Positions 54,762 to 63,794 of a DNA stretch of 64,000 nucleotides are shown one piece after another (position 1 is the stretch's first letter; each line of letters starts with the position of its first letter). A program made the translations under genes and the position numbers. This DNA comes from Planctomycetaceae bacterium (lineage in GTDB: Bacteria > Planctomycetota > Planctomycetia > Planctomycetales > Planctomycetaceae), in assembly GCA_021732995.1 (NCBI GenBank), contig JAKFWA010000046.1, forward strand, positions 1-64,000, in the 5' to 3' direction. The notes beneath the pieces are model-generated. The model was given only the letters and a program-made list of their open reading frames with translations. It made no database searches and was not told the DNA's origin.

Positions 54762-55196
54762 CTATTCAAAATCCGTCTTAGTACAGTCGTAACCCAACTC
54801 GGCATAAGGCGAACGCAGTCTCATCATGTCAGGATCGTTCAGATCAAGCCGCTGAATGATCGCCGTGCCGCATGAGTTCTTACCCGTCAGCAGGAACGGT
54901 GTATCGACAGACCACAGGAAATGGTCGTGCCAATGTTGAGTTCTGGGATGGAACAAGGGCGCCTTTTGACTGGTCTCCGGATCCAGCCCGTCAAAGTAAT
55001 TGAGTTTTCTTCCATTACAAACAGGGCACGCGAACGCCAGGTTGTCTTCTGAATTTCGCCCGCCAGCACTGACTGGGTGGATGTGATCGATCTCGAATCG
55101 ACCGACTTGGAATCGGCTGGTGAGCAGGCAGTATTCGCAGCGCGCTCCCGCACGTCGAATCACCTCATTCCGGCGCGATTCAGGGATTCCGGTCAC
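54762..55196 (-). CDS. HNH endonuclease
   Basis: A 144-residue protein with an HNH domain. The zinc/metal site shows as CEYC (about residues 20-23), DHIHPVSAGGRNSEDNLAFAC (DHIxP at 37-41) and CPVCNGRK near 57. The start is GTG 55196, which overlaps the stop of the preceding small gene (GTGA); an upstream frame to 55283 would overlap further without need. The C-terminal half (HWHDHFLWSVD, NDPDMMRLRSPYAELG) is conserved among similar proteins in many bacteria. The DNA target is unknown. It stands directly upstream of uvrB. Confidence 0.92.
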   Translation of the reverse strand: MTGIPESRRNEVIRRAGARCEYCLLTSRFQVGRFEIDHIHPVSAGGRNSEDNLAFACPVCNGRKLNYFDGLDPETSQKAPLFHPRTQHWHDHFLWSVDTPFLLTGKNSCGTAIIQRLDLNDPDMMRLRSPYAELGYDCTKTDFE

Positions 55197-55468
55197 GATA
55201 ATGCCGCGAGATCCGGGATTGCTGCTCGCAAACGCTGCAGTGCCACAGCCGCTTCCGCTTTCTCCAGTGTTCGACTCTTCCAAAAATCTACCAGCGACGA
55301 ATATTCCTCAAGTTCCGCTTCTCTCAACGAATCCTTGCGCTGTCCGAGGTCTCGGAGGCGAGACTCAAGCGAGGCAGGCAGATCCGATTCTGCCAGCCTT
55401 TGCAAAGCGGCGACTGACCCCTCGATCGCCCGTCTTGGTTGAGGATCAACGGAATGTGCTGCTGGCAT
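55193..55468 (-). CDS. Small helical protein upstream of the HNH gene
   Basis: A 91-residue protein starting at ATG 55468 (GGGAG 9 bases upstream). It is rich in Leu, Ala, Glu and Arg and appears wholly helical (LQRLAESDLPASLESRLRDL, AELEEYSSLVDFW, KAEAAVALQRLRAAIPDLA). The stop TGA overlaps the HNH gene start. It may be a small accessory or antitoxin-like partner of the HNH nuclease. No family was recognised. Confidence 0.75.
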   Translation of the reverse strand: MPAAHSVDPQPRRAIEGSVAALQRLAESDLPASLESRLRDLGQRKDSLREAELEEYSSLVDFWKSRTLEKAEAAVALQRLRAAIPDLAALS

Positions 55469-55598
55469 CAATCAAGCTCCCGGTAAGAACACCATTATCG
55501 CGTTCAACTATCTTACGGTTGACAGAAGCGCCAAGCTACTTTGGATTTCGCGAGCACCTTCACGATCGGAGCAGGTGCTCTACTTGAGGGAGTGCAGC

Positions 55599-57464
55599 AT
55601 GTTAAGGTCCGCGCCGGCGCGAATCCTGATCGTTGATGACGATGCAGATATCCGCGCCAACCTGTGCGACATTCTGGAGATGTTTGGTTACGAGCCGTCG
55701 AGTGTCGGAACGTCGGGTGAAGCGTTGCGGTTTCCGAGCTTGTCGAGCGTGTCCGTGATCCTGCTGGACCGTCGATTGCCAGATCTGCGCGCGGAAGAAG
55801 CTCTGCCTTTGTTGCGTGAACTGGTCCCGGAAACGGATGTAGTGATTGTCACCGGACACGCGGATCTCGACAGTACCATCTCCGCACTGCGACTGGGTGC
55901 ATCCGACTATCTGCTGAAGCCCATCAACCCCGAAGCCCTGCGTATTTCGATCGAGCGGTGTCTGGAGGGACGGCGTCTACGCAATGAAAAGCAGCGGACA
56001 GAGGCAGTCTTCCGACAACTCGTCGAATCAGCCGGCAGCGTGATCACGATCACCCGGCCCGACCATTCAATCGTCTATCTCAACCCGTTCGCAGAAAGTT
56101 TGTTGAGGTCGCTGGACGGTCTCGATCGGAGTCAACGTGGTATCGCTGCGCGGATCGACCCGGCGGATCGCGAGCGGGCGCTGGCAGCCTTCGGACGAGT
56201 GCTCAACGGCGATGAACTGCACGACTTCGAGTTCAGTGTGGCCAGCCGCAGTGGAGAGCGTCGCTGGCTGTTGTGCAACGCCCGTCGACTGGACGACTTC
56301 GAAGGCGGCCCTGCGGTGCTGCTGGTCGGGCACGACATCACCGCCCGGCGGGACGCGGAGCAGGACCTCAAGCTGTTGAACGCGGCGATCGCCAATCTCG
56401 AAGAGGGTGTGCTGCTGACGAGGATCGAAGACTCCTGGCTGGAATCCCAAGTCGTTTATGTGAATGCCGCGCTGTGCCGCATGATGCGCTGCGAACCGAA
56501 TGAGATCATTGACAACGGCCCGCGGTTGTTCATTGATTTACTGGCGAACTCGTCGCTGCTGGCACAGATTGATGCGACGTTGATCGCAGGCAGTTCATTC
56601 ACTGGCGAGTGCCTGGCGCGGCGGAAGGATGGCACCGGGTTTCCGATTGAACTGCACCTGTCTCCTGTGACGGATGCAACCGGCCGACGAACGCATGTGG
56701 TTTCCACGATTCGCGACATCACGGAACGTCGTGCCGGTGAAGAACGGTTGCTGCGGTCGGAGCGACTGGCTGCGATTGGCAAGGCGATGACCGGGCTCGC
56801 TCACGAAAGTCGCAACGCGCTGCAGCGCGCTCAAGCCTCACTGGACCTGCTGGCCATCGATCTCGAAGGCAACGACCAGGCCACGAAGCTCATCAAACGC
56901 ATTCAGGTGGCTCAAGGCGATCTGCATCGGCTGTACGAAGACGTGCGCGAGTACGCCCGGCCGTTGCGGATTGAACCCCGTCGGCATCGGATTGATGAAC
57001 TATTGAGGGAGGCGTGGGATGAACTCATTCTGCAGCGTGCCGGACGCGAGACTTCCCTCACCGAGGTCATCGAAACGGATGACCTGCTGTGCCATGTGGA
57101 GGCCTTCGCGATCAAGCAGGTGTTTCACAATCTGCTCGACAATTCGCTGGCAGCGTGCGCGCAGGAGTCGCACATCACAGTGACTTGGGGTGAAGTTGAC
57201 TGGCACGGAGGGTCGGCGTTGTGGGTGTCGATTCGGGACAACGGCCCTGGTGTCAGCATGGAACAACGCGCGCGAATGTTCGAAGAGTTCTTCACTACCA
57301 AGACGCGCGGCACGGGTCTCGGCTTGGCGATCTCGCGCCGCATTATTGAAGGTCACGACGGCTGCATCAGCGTGGGCGACCCAGGGCATCCCGGTCTGGA
57401 GATGATCATCATCCTGCCGCGGCGTCCCGACCTGGCCGCGACCGCTTTGGCAGTTGAAAAGTAA
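55599..57464 (+). CDS. Hybrid response regulator / PAS-PAS histidine kinase
   Basis: A 621-residue soluble sensor kinase. Residues 5-120 are a receiver domain with acidic D13-D15, phosphoacceptor D57 and the LVTGH-like VIVTGHAD segment. PAS domain 1 lies at about 140-250 (ITITRPDHSIVYLNPFAE), PAS 2 at about 260-380 (with a PAC-type segment VTDATGRRTHVVSTIRDITE). The HisKA-like helix has GLAHESRNALQRA, with phosphoacceptor H402. The HATPase_c domain follows with N box VFHNLLDNSLAAC, G1 IRDNGPGVS, the FFTTKTRGTGLGLAI segment and a final G2. The start at 55599 is preceded by GAGGGAG. The ligand sensed by the PAS domains is unknown. Confidence 0.95.
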   Translation: MLRSAPARILIVDDDADIRANLCDILEMFGYEPSSVGTSGEALRFPSLSSVSVILLDRRLPDLRAEEALPLLRELVPETDVVIVTGHADLDSTISALRLGASDYLLKPINPEALRISIERCLEGRRLRNEKQRTEAVFRQLVESAGSVITITRPDHSIVYLNPFAESLLRSLDGLDRSQRGIAARIDPADRERALAAFGRVLNGDELHDFEFSVASRSGERRWLLCNARRLDDFEGGPAVLLVGHDITARRDAEQDLKLLNAAIANLEEGVLLTRIEDSWLESQVVYVNAALCRMMRCEPNEIIDNGPRLFIDLLANSSLLAQIDATLIAGSSFTGECLARRKDGTGFPIELHLSPVTDATGRRTHVVSTIRDITERRAGEERLLRSERLAAIGKAMTGLAHESRNALQRAQASLDLLAIDLEGNDQATKLIKRIQVAQGDLHRLYEDVREYARPLRIEPRRHRIDELLREAWDELILQRAGRETSLTEVIETDDLLCHVEAFAIKQVFHNLLDNSLAACAQESHITVTWGEVDWHGGSALWVSIRDNGPGVSMEQRARMFEEFFTTKTRGTGLGLAISRRIIEGHDGCISVGDPGHPGLEMIIILPRRPDLAATALAVEK

Positions 57465-57515
57465 GCGTCGATTGCCACGCCGCGAGCATCGCGCGGCGAA
57501 GCAGGTACCGGACGT

Positions 57516-59585
57516 TTACCGCAGCTTCGCTCCGACCTTTTCTTCGCAGGACTTGATGACCGACTGCTGCGCGGCTTCGACTTCTTCGTTGGTCAGCGTG
57601 CGATCAGCAGCGCGGTAGTTCAACGTCAGCAGGTAAGATTTCTTGTCGGCGGGCAGTTGCTTGCCACGGTATTCGCCGCTGAAGGACGCAGACTGGAAGT
57701 GAGCCCCTGCAGCCGCAGTGACAACTTCTTCGATCTGGTCCCACGTGACGGATTCGTCGAGCACAAAGTTGAGGTCGCGGCTGACGGTCGGGAACGCGGG
57801 CAGTTCGACGAACTTGGGTCGCAGGTCTGCCGTAGTTTCCAGGACGGGTAAGGAAACCTCAGCGGCAACAACGACGTCGCGCAGGTCGAGTTGATCGGTC
57901 ACCGTACGGGTGAGTTCGCCCAGCCAGCCCCACTGCTTGCCGTTCAGGAAAACTTCAGCGCCGCGGCCATCGACGAATCCGGGATTGTCGCAAGGCTTCA
58001 CTGTGATCTGCGAAGCCGGGTTCACGCGTTGAGCGATTGCCAGCAACACGCCTTTCATTTCGGTAAAGCTGCGACCGCTGACCAGGCCGATCATCTTGGG
58101 CTCGGCTTCGGGATTACCCGGATCAGCATTGAGGAACACAGCCGACACTTCGAACAACTGCGCGTTGAAGTTGCCTTGTCGTTCATTGTTGCGACGCGAC
58201 TGCAGCAAGCTCGGAATTATGCTCGGACGCAGAGCCTTCAACTGCGAAAACTTCTCGTGATCGACGCTCAGAATGTTCGCCTGCGGACGCGGGCTGAAGA
58301 GCGCAGCCAGCTTGTCATCGACCAGCGACAGCGTGATGGACTCGAAGAAACCCGCACCAGTCAGCACTTCGGCGACGCGTTCTACAACTCGGTCACGTAA
58401 CGATTTCTGGCTGACGGTCAGCGGCACAATCGCGTCTTCGGGGATCTTGTCGTAGCCATAGATGCGCGCGACTTCTTCAATCAGGTCAATCTCTCGCGTG
58501 ACATCGCGGCGACGCCAGCTCGGCACCAGGAACGACGCGGAATCAGCATCATCCGCTCGTTTCTCGGTACGGGTCTGAGTCCAATGACTCGAACTCTTCG
58601 GTGTGCTCACCAACTCCATCCCGAGTGCCTGCAGAATGCGTAAGACCTCGGCAGTGGGCACTTCAATACCCAACACCTTTTTGAGACGAGCAAACCTCAG
58701 CGTTACCGACTTTGTGTCCTTGGCAGCCGGCTTACCGACATCAACCGCGCCTGCCAGCAACTCGCCGCCAGCCACCTGCAGAATCAATTCGCAGCAGCGA
58801 CGACTGGCCCAGTCGAGTTGATAGGGATCGACGCCACGTTCGAAGCGGTAAGACGAATCGCTATGCAGTTTCAGTGCGCGTGCCGTCGCGCGAATAGACC
58901 TAGGCGCGAAGTCCGCCACTTCGATCAGAATGTTTTTTGTCGAGCTGGAGATCTCGGTGCTCGCACCACCCATCACACCCGCGATAGCGACTGGCCGAGT
59001 CGCGTCCGCGATGACGCACATTTCCGGCGTGAGCTTGTATTCCTTGTGGTCAATCGCCTGAATCGTTTCGCCTGCACGCCCGCGTCGCACGACGATGCGA
59101 TGTTCGCCGAGCTTGTCGTAGTCGAATGCGTGCAGCGGTTGACCACACTCCATCAGGACGTAATTCGTGACGTCTACGATGTTGTTGATCGACGCAATCC
59201 CCAGCGTTTCCAGACGGTTCTTGAGCCACGCGGGACTCGAGCCAACCTTCGCGCCTTTGATCACTCGCGCGATGTAACGCGGGCAGAGGTCTTCGCTCTC
59301 GATGGTCACGGATGTCGCGCTGCTGGCGGCAACGGCTGATTCCTGGACGGTGGCTGGTGGGATCGTCAGCGCCGTGCCGTAACACACCGCCGCTTCGCGC
59401 GCTACACCGATCTGTCCGAGACAGTCGACTCGATTGCTGGTGACTTCCAGATCAATCGCGGTGTCGCTGCCAACGGGCTTCACCCATTCCAGATTGAGAC
59501 CGGCCATCATCAGCCGCTGGGCGCACTCTTCGGCAGGCACCGACAGCTTCACATACTCTTGCAACCAGTCCCAACTGACGATCAT
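57516..59585 (-). CDS. pheT: Phenylalanyl-tRNA synthetase beta subunit, short form
   Basis: A 689-residue PheT. N-terminal MIVSWDWLQEYVKL is followed directly by IDLEVTSNRVDCLGQIGVAREAA near residue 48. The tRNA-binding (EMAPII/OB-fold) insert present at about residues 40-150 in E. coli PheT is missing, so the protein is about 100 residues shorter than the usual 795. The B3/B4 region, B5 domain (RFARLKKVLGIEVP near 310), the class II core-like region and C-terminal FDX-ACB domain (AFPTVSRDLNFVLDESVTW near 605) are present. The ATG at 59585 has GAGGAATG upstream. pheS is not in the window; the gene neighbours are an esterase and the hybrid kinase. Confidence 0.94.
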   Translation of the reverse strand: MIVSWDWLQEYVKLSVPAEECAQRLMMAGLNLEWVKPVGSDTAIDLEVTSNRVDCLGQIGVAREAAVCYGTALTIPPATVQESAVAASSATSVTIESEDLCPRYIARVIKGAKVGSSPAWLKNRLETLGIASINNIVDVTNYVLMECGQPLHAFDYDKLGEHRIVVRRGRAGETIQAIDHKEYKLTPEMCVIADATRPVAIAGVMGGASTEISSSTKNILIEVADFAPRSIRATARALKLHSDSSYRFERGVDPYQLDWASRRCCELILQVAGGELLAGAVDVGKPAAKDTKSVTLRFARLKKVLGIEVPTAEVLRILQALGMELVSTPKSSSHWTQTRTEKRADDADSASFLVPSWRRRDVTREIDLIEEVARIYGYDKIPEDAIVPLTVSQKSLRDRVVERVAEVLTGAGFFESITLSLVDDKLAALFSPRPQANILSVDHEKFSQLKALRPSIIPSLLQSRRNNERQGNFNAQLFEVSAVFLNADPGNPEAEPKMIGLVSGRSFTEMKGVLLAIAQRVNPASQITVKPCDNPGFVDGRGAEVFLNGKQWGWLGELTRTVTDQLDLRDVVVAAEVSLPVLETTADLRPKFVELPAFPTVSRDLNFVLDESVTWDQIEEVVTAAAGAHFQSASFSGEYRGKQLPADKKSYLLTLNYRAADRTLTNEEVEAAQQSVIKSCEEKVGAKLR

Positions 59586-59690
59586 GAAACATTCCTCAAG
59601 TGAAAAGGCTCGACAGACCATTCCGTCCATCGAGCCGTAAGAGTCTGCAAGTACGGTACTCTATTGCCCGTGCCAGACCTCGCAATGCCG

Positions 59691-60602
59691 CTACTGGTGG
59701 AGCCAGCTTTGATCCCGCATCCAGTCCTGCAATCGGTCACTCCAGGCGTCGCACGGATGGCCGATGTCCCGCCTTCCGTAACCGTGCCCACCCGATGCAT
59801 ACACATGCAGTTCCGAGTGGATCTTGGCGTTCTGCAGGGCGGTGAAAAGCAGCACGCTGTTGGCAACTGGCACCCCGTCATCCGCTGAATGGGCGAAGAA
59901 CATCGGCGGGGTCGTTGAATCAATCTTCACATAGTCTGGCAGCACCTGAGGTTTATCTTTCTGGATGAACCCACCCGGATAGACCAACGCCGCGAAGTCG
60001 GGCCGTGCAGAGACTTCATCGATCTTGTCGCTGGCTGGGTACTGGCGCTGGGCATGCAGAATCGCAGCGAGCCCTGCAGTCTCACCGCCGGCGCTGAAAC
60101 CGAGAATCCCGATCCGCTTTGGGTCGATGTTCCATTCCTTGGCCGAACTGCGAGTCAGGCTGATCGCACGCTGAGCGTCCTGCACGGCGGCTTCCCAGCG
60201 TTTCTCGGGATTGCGGGCTGGCACCCGGTACTTCAAGACGATGCCGGTCACGCCAATTTGGTCGAACCAGGACGCAACCTCGGTGCCCTCCAAATCCATG
60301 GCCAGGATGTAGTGCCCCCCGCCCGGGCACACGATGACCGCCGGACGCGGTTTTCCGGTGGTGCTGCCATAAATCGTCAGAGTGGGCGTAGAGACATTCG
60401 CCAACTTGATAATCTTGCGACCGCCGATGAGTTTGTCCGTTGGTTTGTTGATGTCTTGCTCAGGAGGCAGTTCTTTGACCTCGCCTGGCGCCTTACCCGG
60501 CCACACATTGACGACCGTGGGTTCGGCGGCCCACGTGGATGTGCTGACCGCAAACGCTATCGCTCCCAGCAGCGCGCGACATAAAGCATGATGGACTGGC
60601 AT
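59691..60602 (-). CDS. Secreted alpha/beta hydrolase (acetyl esterase-like)
   Basis: A 303-residue protein with a signal peptide (residues 1-26, ending TWAAE). The alpha/beta hydrolase fold shows the oxyanion-hole motif CPGGGHYILAM near 93, the nucleophile elbow GFSAGGETAG near 167, the acid residue in FFAHSADDGVPV near 238 and the histidine in ASGGHGYG near 270. This pattern resembles xylan/acetyl esterases of the BD-FAE/Axe type. It lies 104 bases after the FtsY gene and 105 bases before pheT on the same strand. The substrate is inferred only. Confidence 0.93.
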   Translation of the reverse strand: MPVHHALCRALLGAIAFAVSTSTWAAEPTVVNVWPGKAPGEVKELPPEQDINKPTDKLIGGRKIIKLANVSTPTLTIYGSTTGKPRPAVIVCPGGGHYILAMDLEGTEVASWFDQIGVTGIVLKYRVPARNPEKRWEAAVQDAQRAISLTRSSAKEWNIDPKRIGILGFSAGGETAGLAAILHAQRQYPASDKIDEVSARPDFAALVYPGGFIQKDKPQVLPDYVKIDSTTPPMFFAHSADDGVPVANSVLLFTALQNAKIHSELHVYASGGHGYGRRDIGHPCDAWSDRLQDWMRDQSWLHQ

Positions 60603-60705
60603 TGCAAACTCCGGGGAATTCGAGTTCTCAAGACCGCTCTAGAAACAGACGTAACCACACTCAGGCGACGTCACGAACTACCGATCCCTCAGAGACCGGC
60701 AGAAT

Positions 60706-61656
60706 TCAGCTCTGCTCGGTATCCAGCATCGCGTCCACAAAACTTGGCGGATCAAACACAGCCAGATCATCGATCTGCTCGCCGGTGCCGACGTACTTCA
60801 CCGGGATTCCCATGCGTTGGCGAATGGCCACCACGATGCCGCCCTTGGCCGTTCCATCCAGCTTCGCGAGCACCAACCCGGTGCATTTGACTGCATCGGA
60901 AAAGTGCTGCGCCTGGCTGAGTCCGTTCTGGCCGGTTGTGGCATCCAGCACCAGTAGGCTTTCATGCGGAGCACCGGGGAGTCGCTTGGCGATGACTCGA
61001 TGCACCTTGCTGAGTTCTTCCATCAATCCGGCTGAGCTTTGCAACCGGCCCGCCGTATCGATGATGCAGACGTCCTTGTTTTTGGTCGCCGCGAGATCAC
61101 AACCAGCAAACGCCACGGCGGCGGGATCTGTGCCGCTAGGTTTGGTGACGATCTCGCAACCGAGTCGCTTACTCCACAGCGTCAATTGTTCAACAGCCGC
61201 CGCGCGGAACGTGTCGCCCGCTGCCAGCACGACCGACTTGCCAGACTTCTGCAAGGCGTTTGCCAGCTTCGCGATCGACGTTGTCTTGCCCACCCCGTTC
61301 ACACCGGCCACCAGGATGACTGTCGGCCCGGGACTCTGCAGTTTGAGCGGCGAGAGCATGTTGTTGGGGTCGTAATGCAGGTCACCCGAACCTTCGAGCA
61401 GCGACCGCAGTTTAGCTTTGACTGTCGCCCAAATCTCCTTCAGGACCACGGTGCGCCCCAAGTGCTTTTCGCGCAACTCGGCAACAATCGCTTGAGAAGC
61501 CGTAAGCCCCATATCCGTCAGCAGCAGCCGTTTTTCGAACTCTTTGAGCTTCGATTCGTCGAGGATCTCGCCCGCTTTGAAGAGGTCGCGAACATCTGTA
61601 CGCAAGACCTCTTTAGTTTTCTGAAATGCTCCCTTGAGCTTATCGAACAGACCCAT
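60706..61656 (-). CDS. ftsY: Signal recognition particle receptor FtsY
   Basis: A 316-residue SRP receptor GTPase with the NG domain only; the acidic A domain of E. coli FtsY is absent. N domain residues 1-105; G domain with G1 GVNGVGKTT at 118-126, DTFRAAAVEQL near 145, G3 DTAGRLQSS near 195 and AKLDGTAKGG near 258. The C-terminal IGTGEQIDDL-like segment (VGTGEQIDDLAVFDP) is the SRP-GTPase signature. Start 61656 is favoured by GGAGAGTGGG upstream. Confidence 0.97.
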   Translation of the reverse strand: MGLFDKLKGAFQKTKEVLRTDVRDLFKAGEILDESKLKEFEKRLLLTDMGLTASQAIVAELREKHLGRTVVLKEIWATVKAKLRSLLEGSGDLHYDPNNMLSPLKLQSPGPTVILVAGVNGVGKTTSIAKLANALQKSGKSVVLAAGDTFRAAAVEQLTLWSKRLGCEIVTKPSGTDPAAVAFAGCDLAATKNKDVCIIDTAGRLQSSAGLMEELSKVHRVIAKRLPGAPHESLLVLDATTGQNGLSQAQHFSDAVKCTGLVLAKLDGTAKGGIVVAIRQRMGIPVKYVGTGEQIDDLAVFDPPSFVDAMLDTEQS

Positions 61657-61992
61657 CGCACCCACTCTCCGCCAAACACACTCGCGCGAGGACAGACTGA
61701 TTCCCCACAATTCTTAGCGGAAACCTATTCGCTGGACGGTGGAATTGCCATCAGGGGTTGATCTTGGGCGACCGGCAGAGCATCGGCGATGGACACGTCC
61801 CGCGTCCGTGTCCGCCTCGTACTCAATCCTTGGAGACCAGGGAAACGCGTCATTGGGTGCTCTATTTATCGTCAGGTCGCGAGCAACGCTTGTGATGCCA
61901 GAAGATCTTGCACAGAAGTTGTCGGAGGGATCTTACTTCTTGCGAAACCTGTGGTGTTGCAAAAACTTCGGCGTCTCGATCAAGGATGAGTC
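61657..61992. other. Non-coding stretch upstream of ftsY
   Basis: About 336 bases between the ftsY start (minus) and a small membrane protein gene (plus). A short inverted repeat, GGACACG (61791-61797) against CGTGTCC (61807-61813), is present. Open frames crossing it have no start signals and end within the downstream gene in a conflicting frame; none is called. It should contain the promoters of both genes. Confidence 0.5.
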
Positions 61993-62577
61993 ATGGCAGT
62001 GGCGTGCGGGAGTGCAGGGGAGCAATGCAACTGTGACGACGGCTTGCGTGACATTCGCCGTGAGCGCAGTCTGCGACAAAACACGCTGGCCCTCACCGGA
62101 ATATGGTGCTTGCTGACTTGTACCTTTGGCCTCGCGATGTGGATGGAGCACATCGCTCCGGATGAAGCCAACGGACCTCAGAACATGGTCCCGCAACTGA
62201 TCCTGCTCTGTGCAAGTCTCGTGGCTTCAATCGTGGGCTGTGTGGTGACCGTTGGAGTTTTCCGATTCTCGCCGGGCGTCAAAAAGCTGCTGTGCGGCTA
62301 TTGCATCGTCTCTCTAATCTTGTTTCCGCTAGGCACAGCCTTCAGCAGACTGATCTTCCTTGAGGCGATCTGGAAAACATCGCCATCTCTTTTAAGCGTC
62401 GAGTATCAGCGTGCGGTCGCTCGTTCTTCGAAGAATCCGCATCGCATGTCCGCTATGGGATGGATCGCCGTCGTCTTGTTGCTGTGCCTCGTGGCTGCAT
62501 TCTGTTGGGTTATCCAATTGCCGGAAGACGTCCGTCACATGAACGCGCGAGCGAGACAGTCTCAAATGCAGCAGTGA
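61993..62577 (+). CDS. Small multispanning membrane protein of unknown function
   Basis: A 194-residue protein with a Cys-rich N-terminus (ACGSAGEQCNCDDGL) and about four hydrophobic segments (TLALTGIWCLLTCTFGLAMW; LILLCASLVASIVGCVVTVG; LLCGYCIVSLILFPLG; IAVVLLLCLVAAFCWVI). Start ATG at 61993 is preceded by AAGGATGAG. No family recognised, so a wrong start is possible. The coding signal is weaker than in its neighbours. Confidence 0.6.
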   Translation: MAVACGSAGEQCNCDDGLRDIRRERSLRQNTLALTGIWCLLTCTFGLAMWMEHIAPDEANGPQNMVPQLILLCASLVASIVGCVVTVGVFRFSPGVKKLLCGYCIVSLILFPLGTAFSRLIFLEAIWKTSPSLLSVEYQRAVARSSKNPHRMSAMGWIAVVLLLCLVAAFCWVIQLPEDVRHMNARARQSQMQQ

Positions 62578-62745
62578 TACGGGTGATGCCGATTCACTGC
62601 TTGAGGCCCATCGGGTGGCACAGCAACCGATGCCTGAGCTTCAGAAGTACCGGGCCGACTGCCTCTGGTGGCGCGGGTTGCGATTGGATCGGCAACCTTC
62701 ACTCGCATGCGTTCGTGGCGCTGTCCGATGAATGCAACTCCCTGT

Positions 62746-63197
62746 TCAGCAATATCGCTCCAGCGCTGAGACCAGTGGGTGATCATCATCAACCAGGCCA
62801 CGCACAGCAGATGTGAACCCAGCCATGTCGGACAAGAACAGGGGAACATAGATCAAGCCGCCACCGTCTACGGACAGTGTCAGATACCGGAGTCCGAATA
62901 ACTTACTCGCCGGATTTGCTCGATCTCGTCCCAGGTGACGGTGCGGTAGATGCCCCAGAAGTTGTAGCTTCGAATTGCGTCTGGCAACACATAAACGGGA
63001 CACAAGGAAACAGTGACAGCTAACATCGCGCCCGAACCCAACGTGGCACCGAGCGCTGGAAGTGCCGCAGACAAAGGGCGTCCTGTTATGTAGTTGAGTC
63101 CAGTCGCGACCGCCCCGATCAGTCCCCAGAATTTGACGTTCCAGCGCCACACTACGGAGAAAGACGAACGAAACACCAGTTGCTGATTCGCCTTCAT
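62746..63197 (-). pseudogene. Frameshifted small membrane protein with a bacterial PH-like domain
   Basis: On the minus strand from ATG 63197 (GGAGGG just upstream) the frame encodes two hydrophobic segments and then VTWDEIEQIRRV, and stops at 62880. The homologous continuation KLFGLRYLTLSVDGGGLIYV lies in the next frame and runs to a stop at 62746 with SALERYC. Adding one A to the AA pair at 62903-62904 joins both to about 150 residues: two-TM protein with a PH-like tail. This may be a sequencing error or a genuine one-base deletion. Family function is unknown. Confidence 0.75.
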
Positions 63198-63300
63198 GAA
63201 TCCCTCCGACGCCTCATAAGAGTGTGGCAGCGCGATCATACTTTGCTGATTTCAACTCTCCCGTAGGGCGGCGGCGAGACAGATCTTCAACCGGCATTTT

Positions 63301-63519
63301 CTATTTTGGATCAATGGACTGCCCGGTCGTAACGGGCGTTTTTGCGAGTGAACTCACCTCTCGAAACAGAATCATCAACGCTGCAGAAGTCGCCATCGCG
63401 CCTGTAGCAGCCAGGAAAAAACCGAACGGGAGCGTATCGCCTCTGTTGGGGAACAGACTGCTCATCGCAATGAACAGAGGCCCAAAGCTCGCACAAGCGG
63501 GAAATAAAGCTTTCGACAT
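63301..63519 (-). CDS. Small two-span membrane protein
   Basis: A 72-residue protein with two hydrophobic segments (ALFPACASFGPLFIAMSSLF and FGFFLAATGAMATSAALMILF) separated by a short loop (PNRGDTLP). The ATG at 63519 is preceded by GGAGAAT; an in-frame ATG at 63543 lacks this. No family recognised. It lies 103 bases upstream of the frameshifted gene on the same strand, and may form a unit with it. Confidence 0.65.
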   Translation of the reverse strand: MSKALFPACASFGPLFIAMSSLFPNRGDTLPFGFFLAATGAMATSAALMILFREVSSLAKTPVTTGQSIDPK

Positions 63520-63794
63520 CTCTGATTCTCCGAAGTCTTTCATAACGCAGTTGTTCGATCGCTTCGTCGACTATCATTCGCCGGAGAGCACACAACACGA
63601 CATCGACCGGCGATAACGCATCAATCGCAGAATGGACTTCTGGCTCATTGAGCTTTTGCAGTCCAATCGCCCCATGACCAGCTTAGCCTGCACGTGCCGT
63701 AGGTGCTGATGACTCTACTGCAAGGCGTTCTGCAGCACACGTTGCGCTGAGTTCCTGAGAGTTCCCGCCTGACGTCTGAACCGTAGGGGAAGCC

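Noticed and set aside
61739-62116. Open frame of 125 codons upstream of the small membrane protein
   Set aside because: Overlaps the better-supported gene at 61993 in another frame, lacks a start signal and has no recognisable domain.
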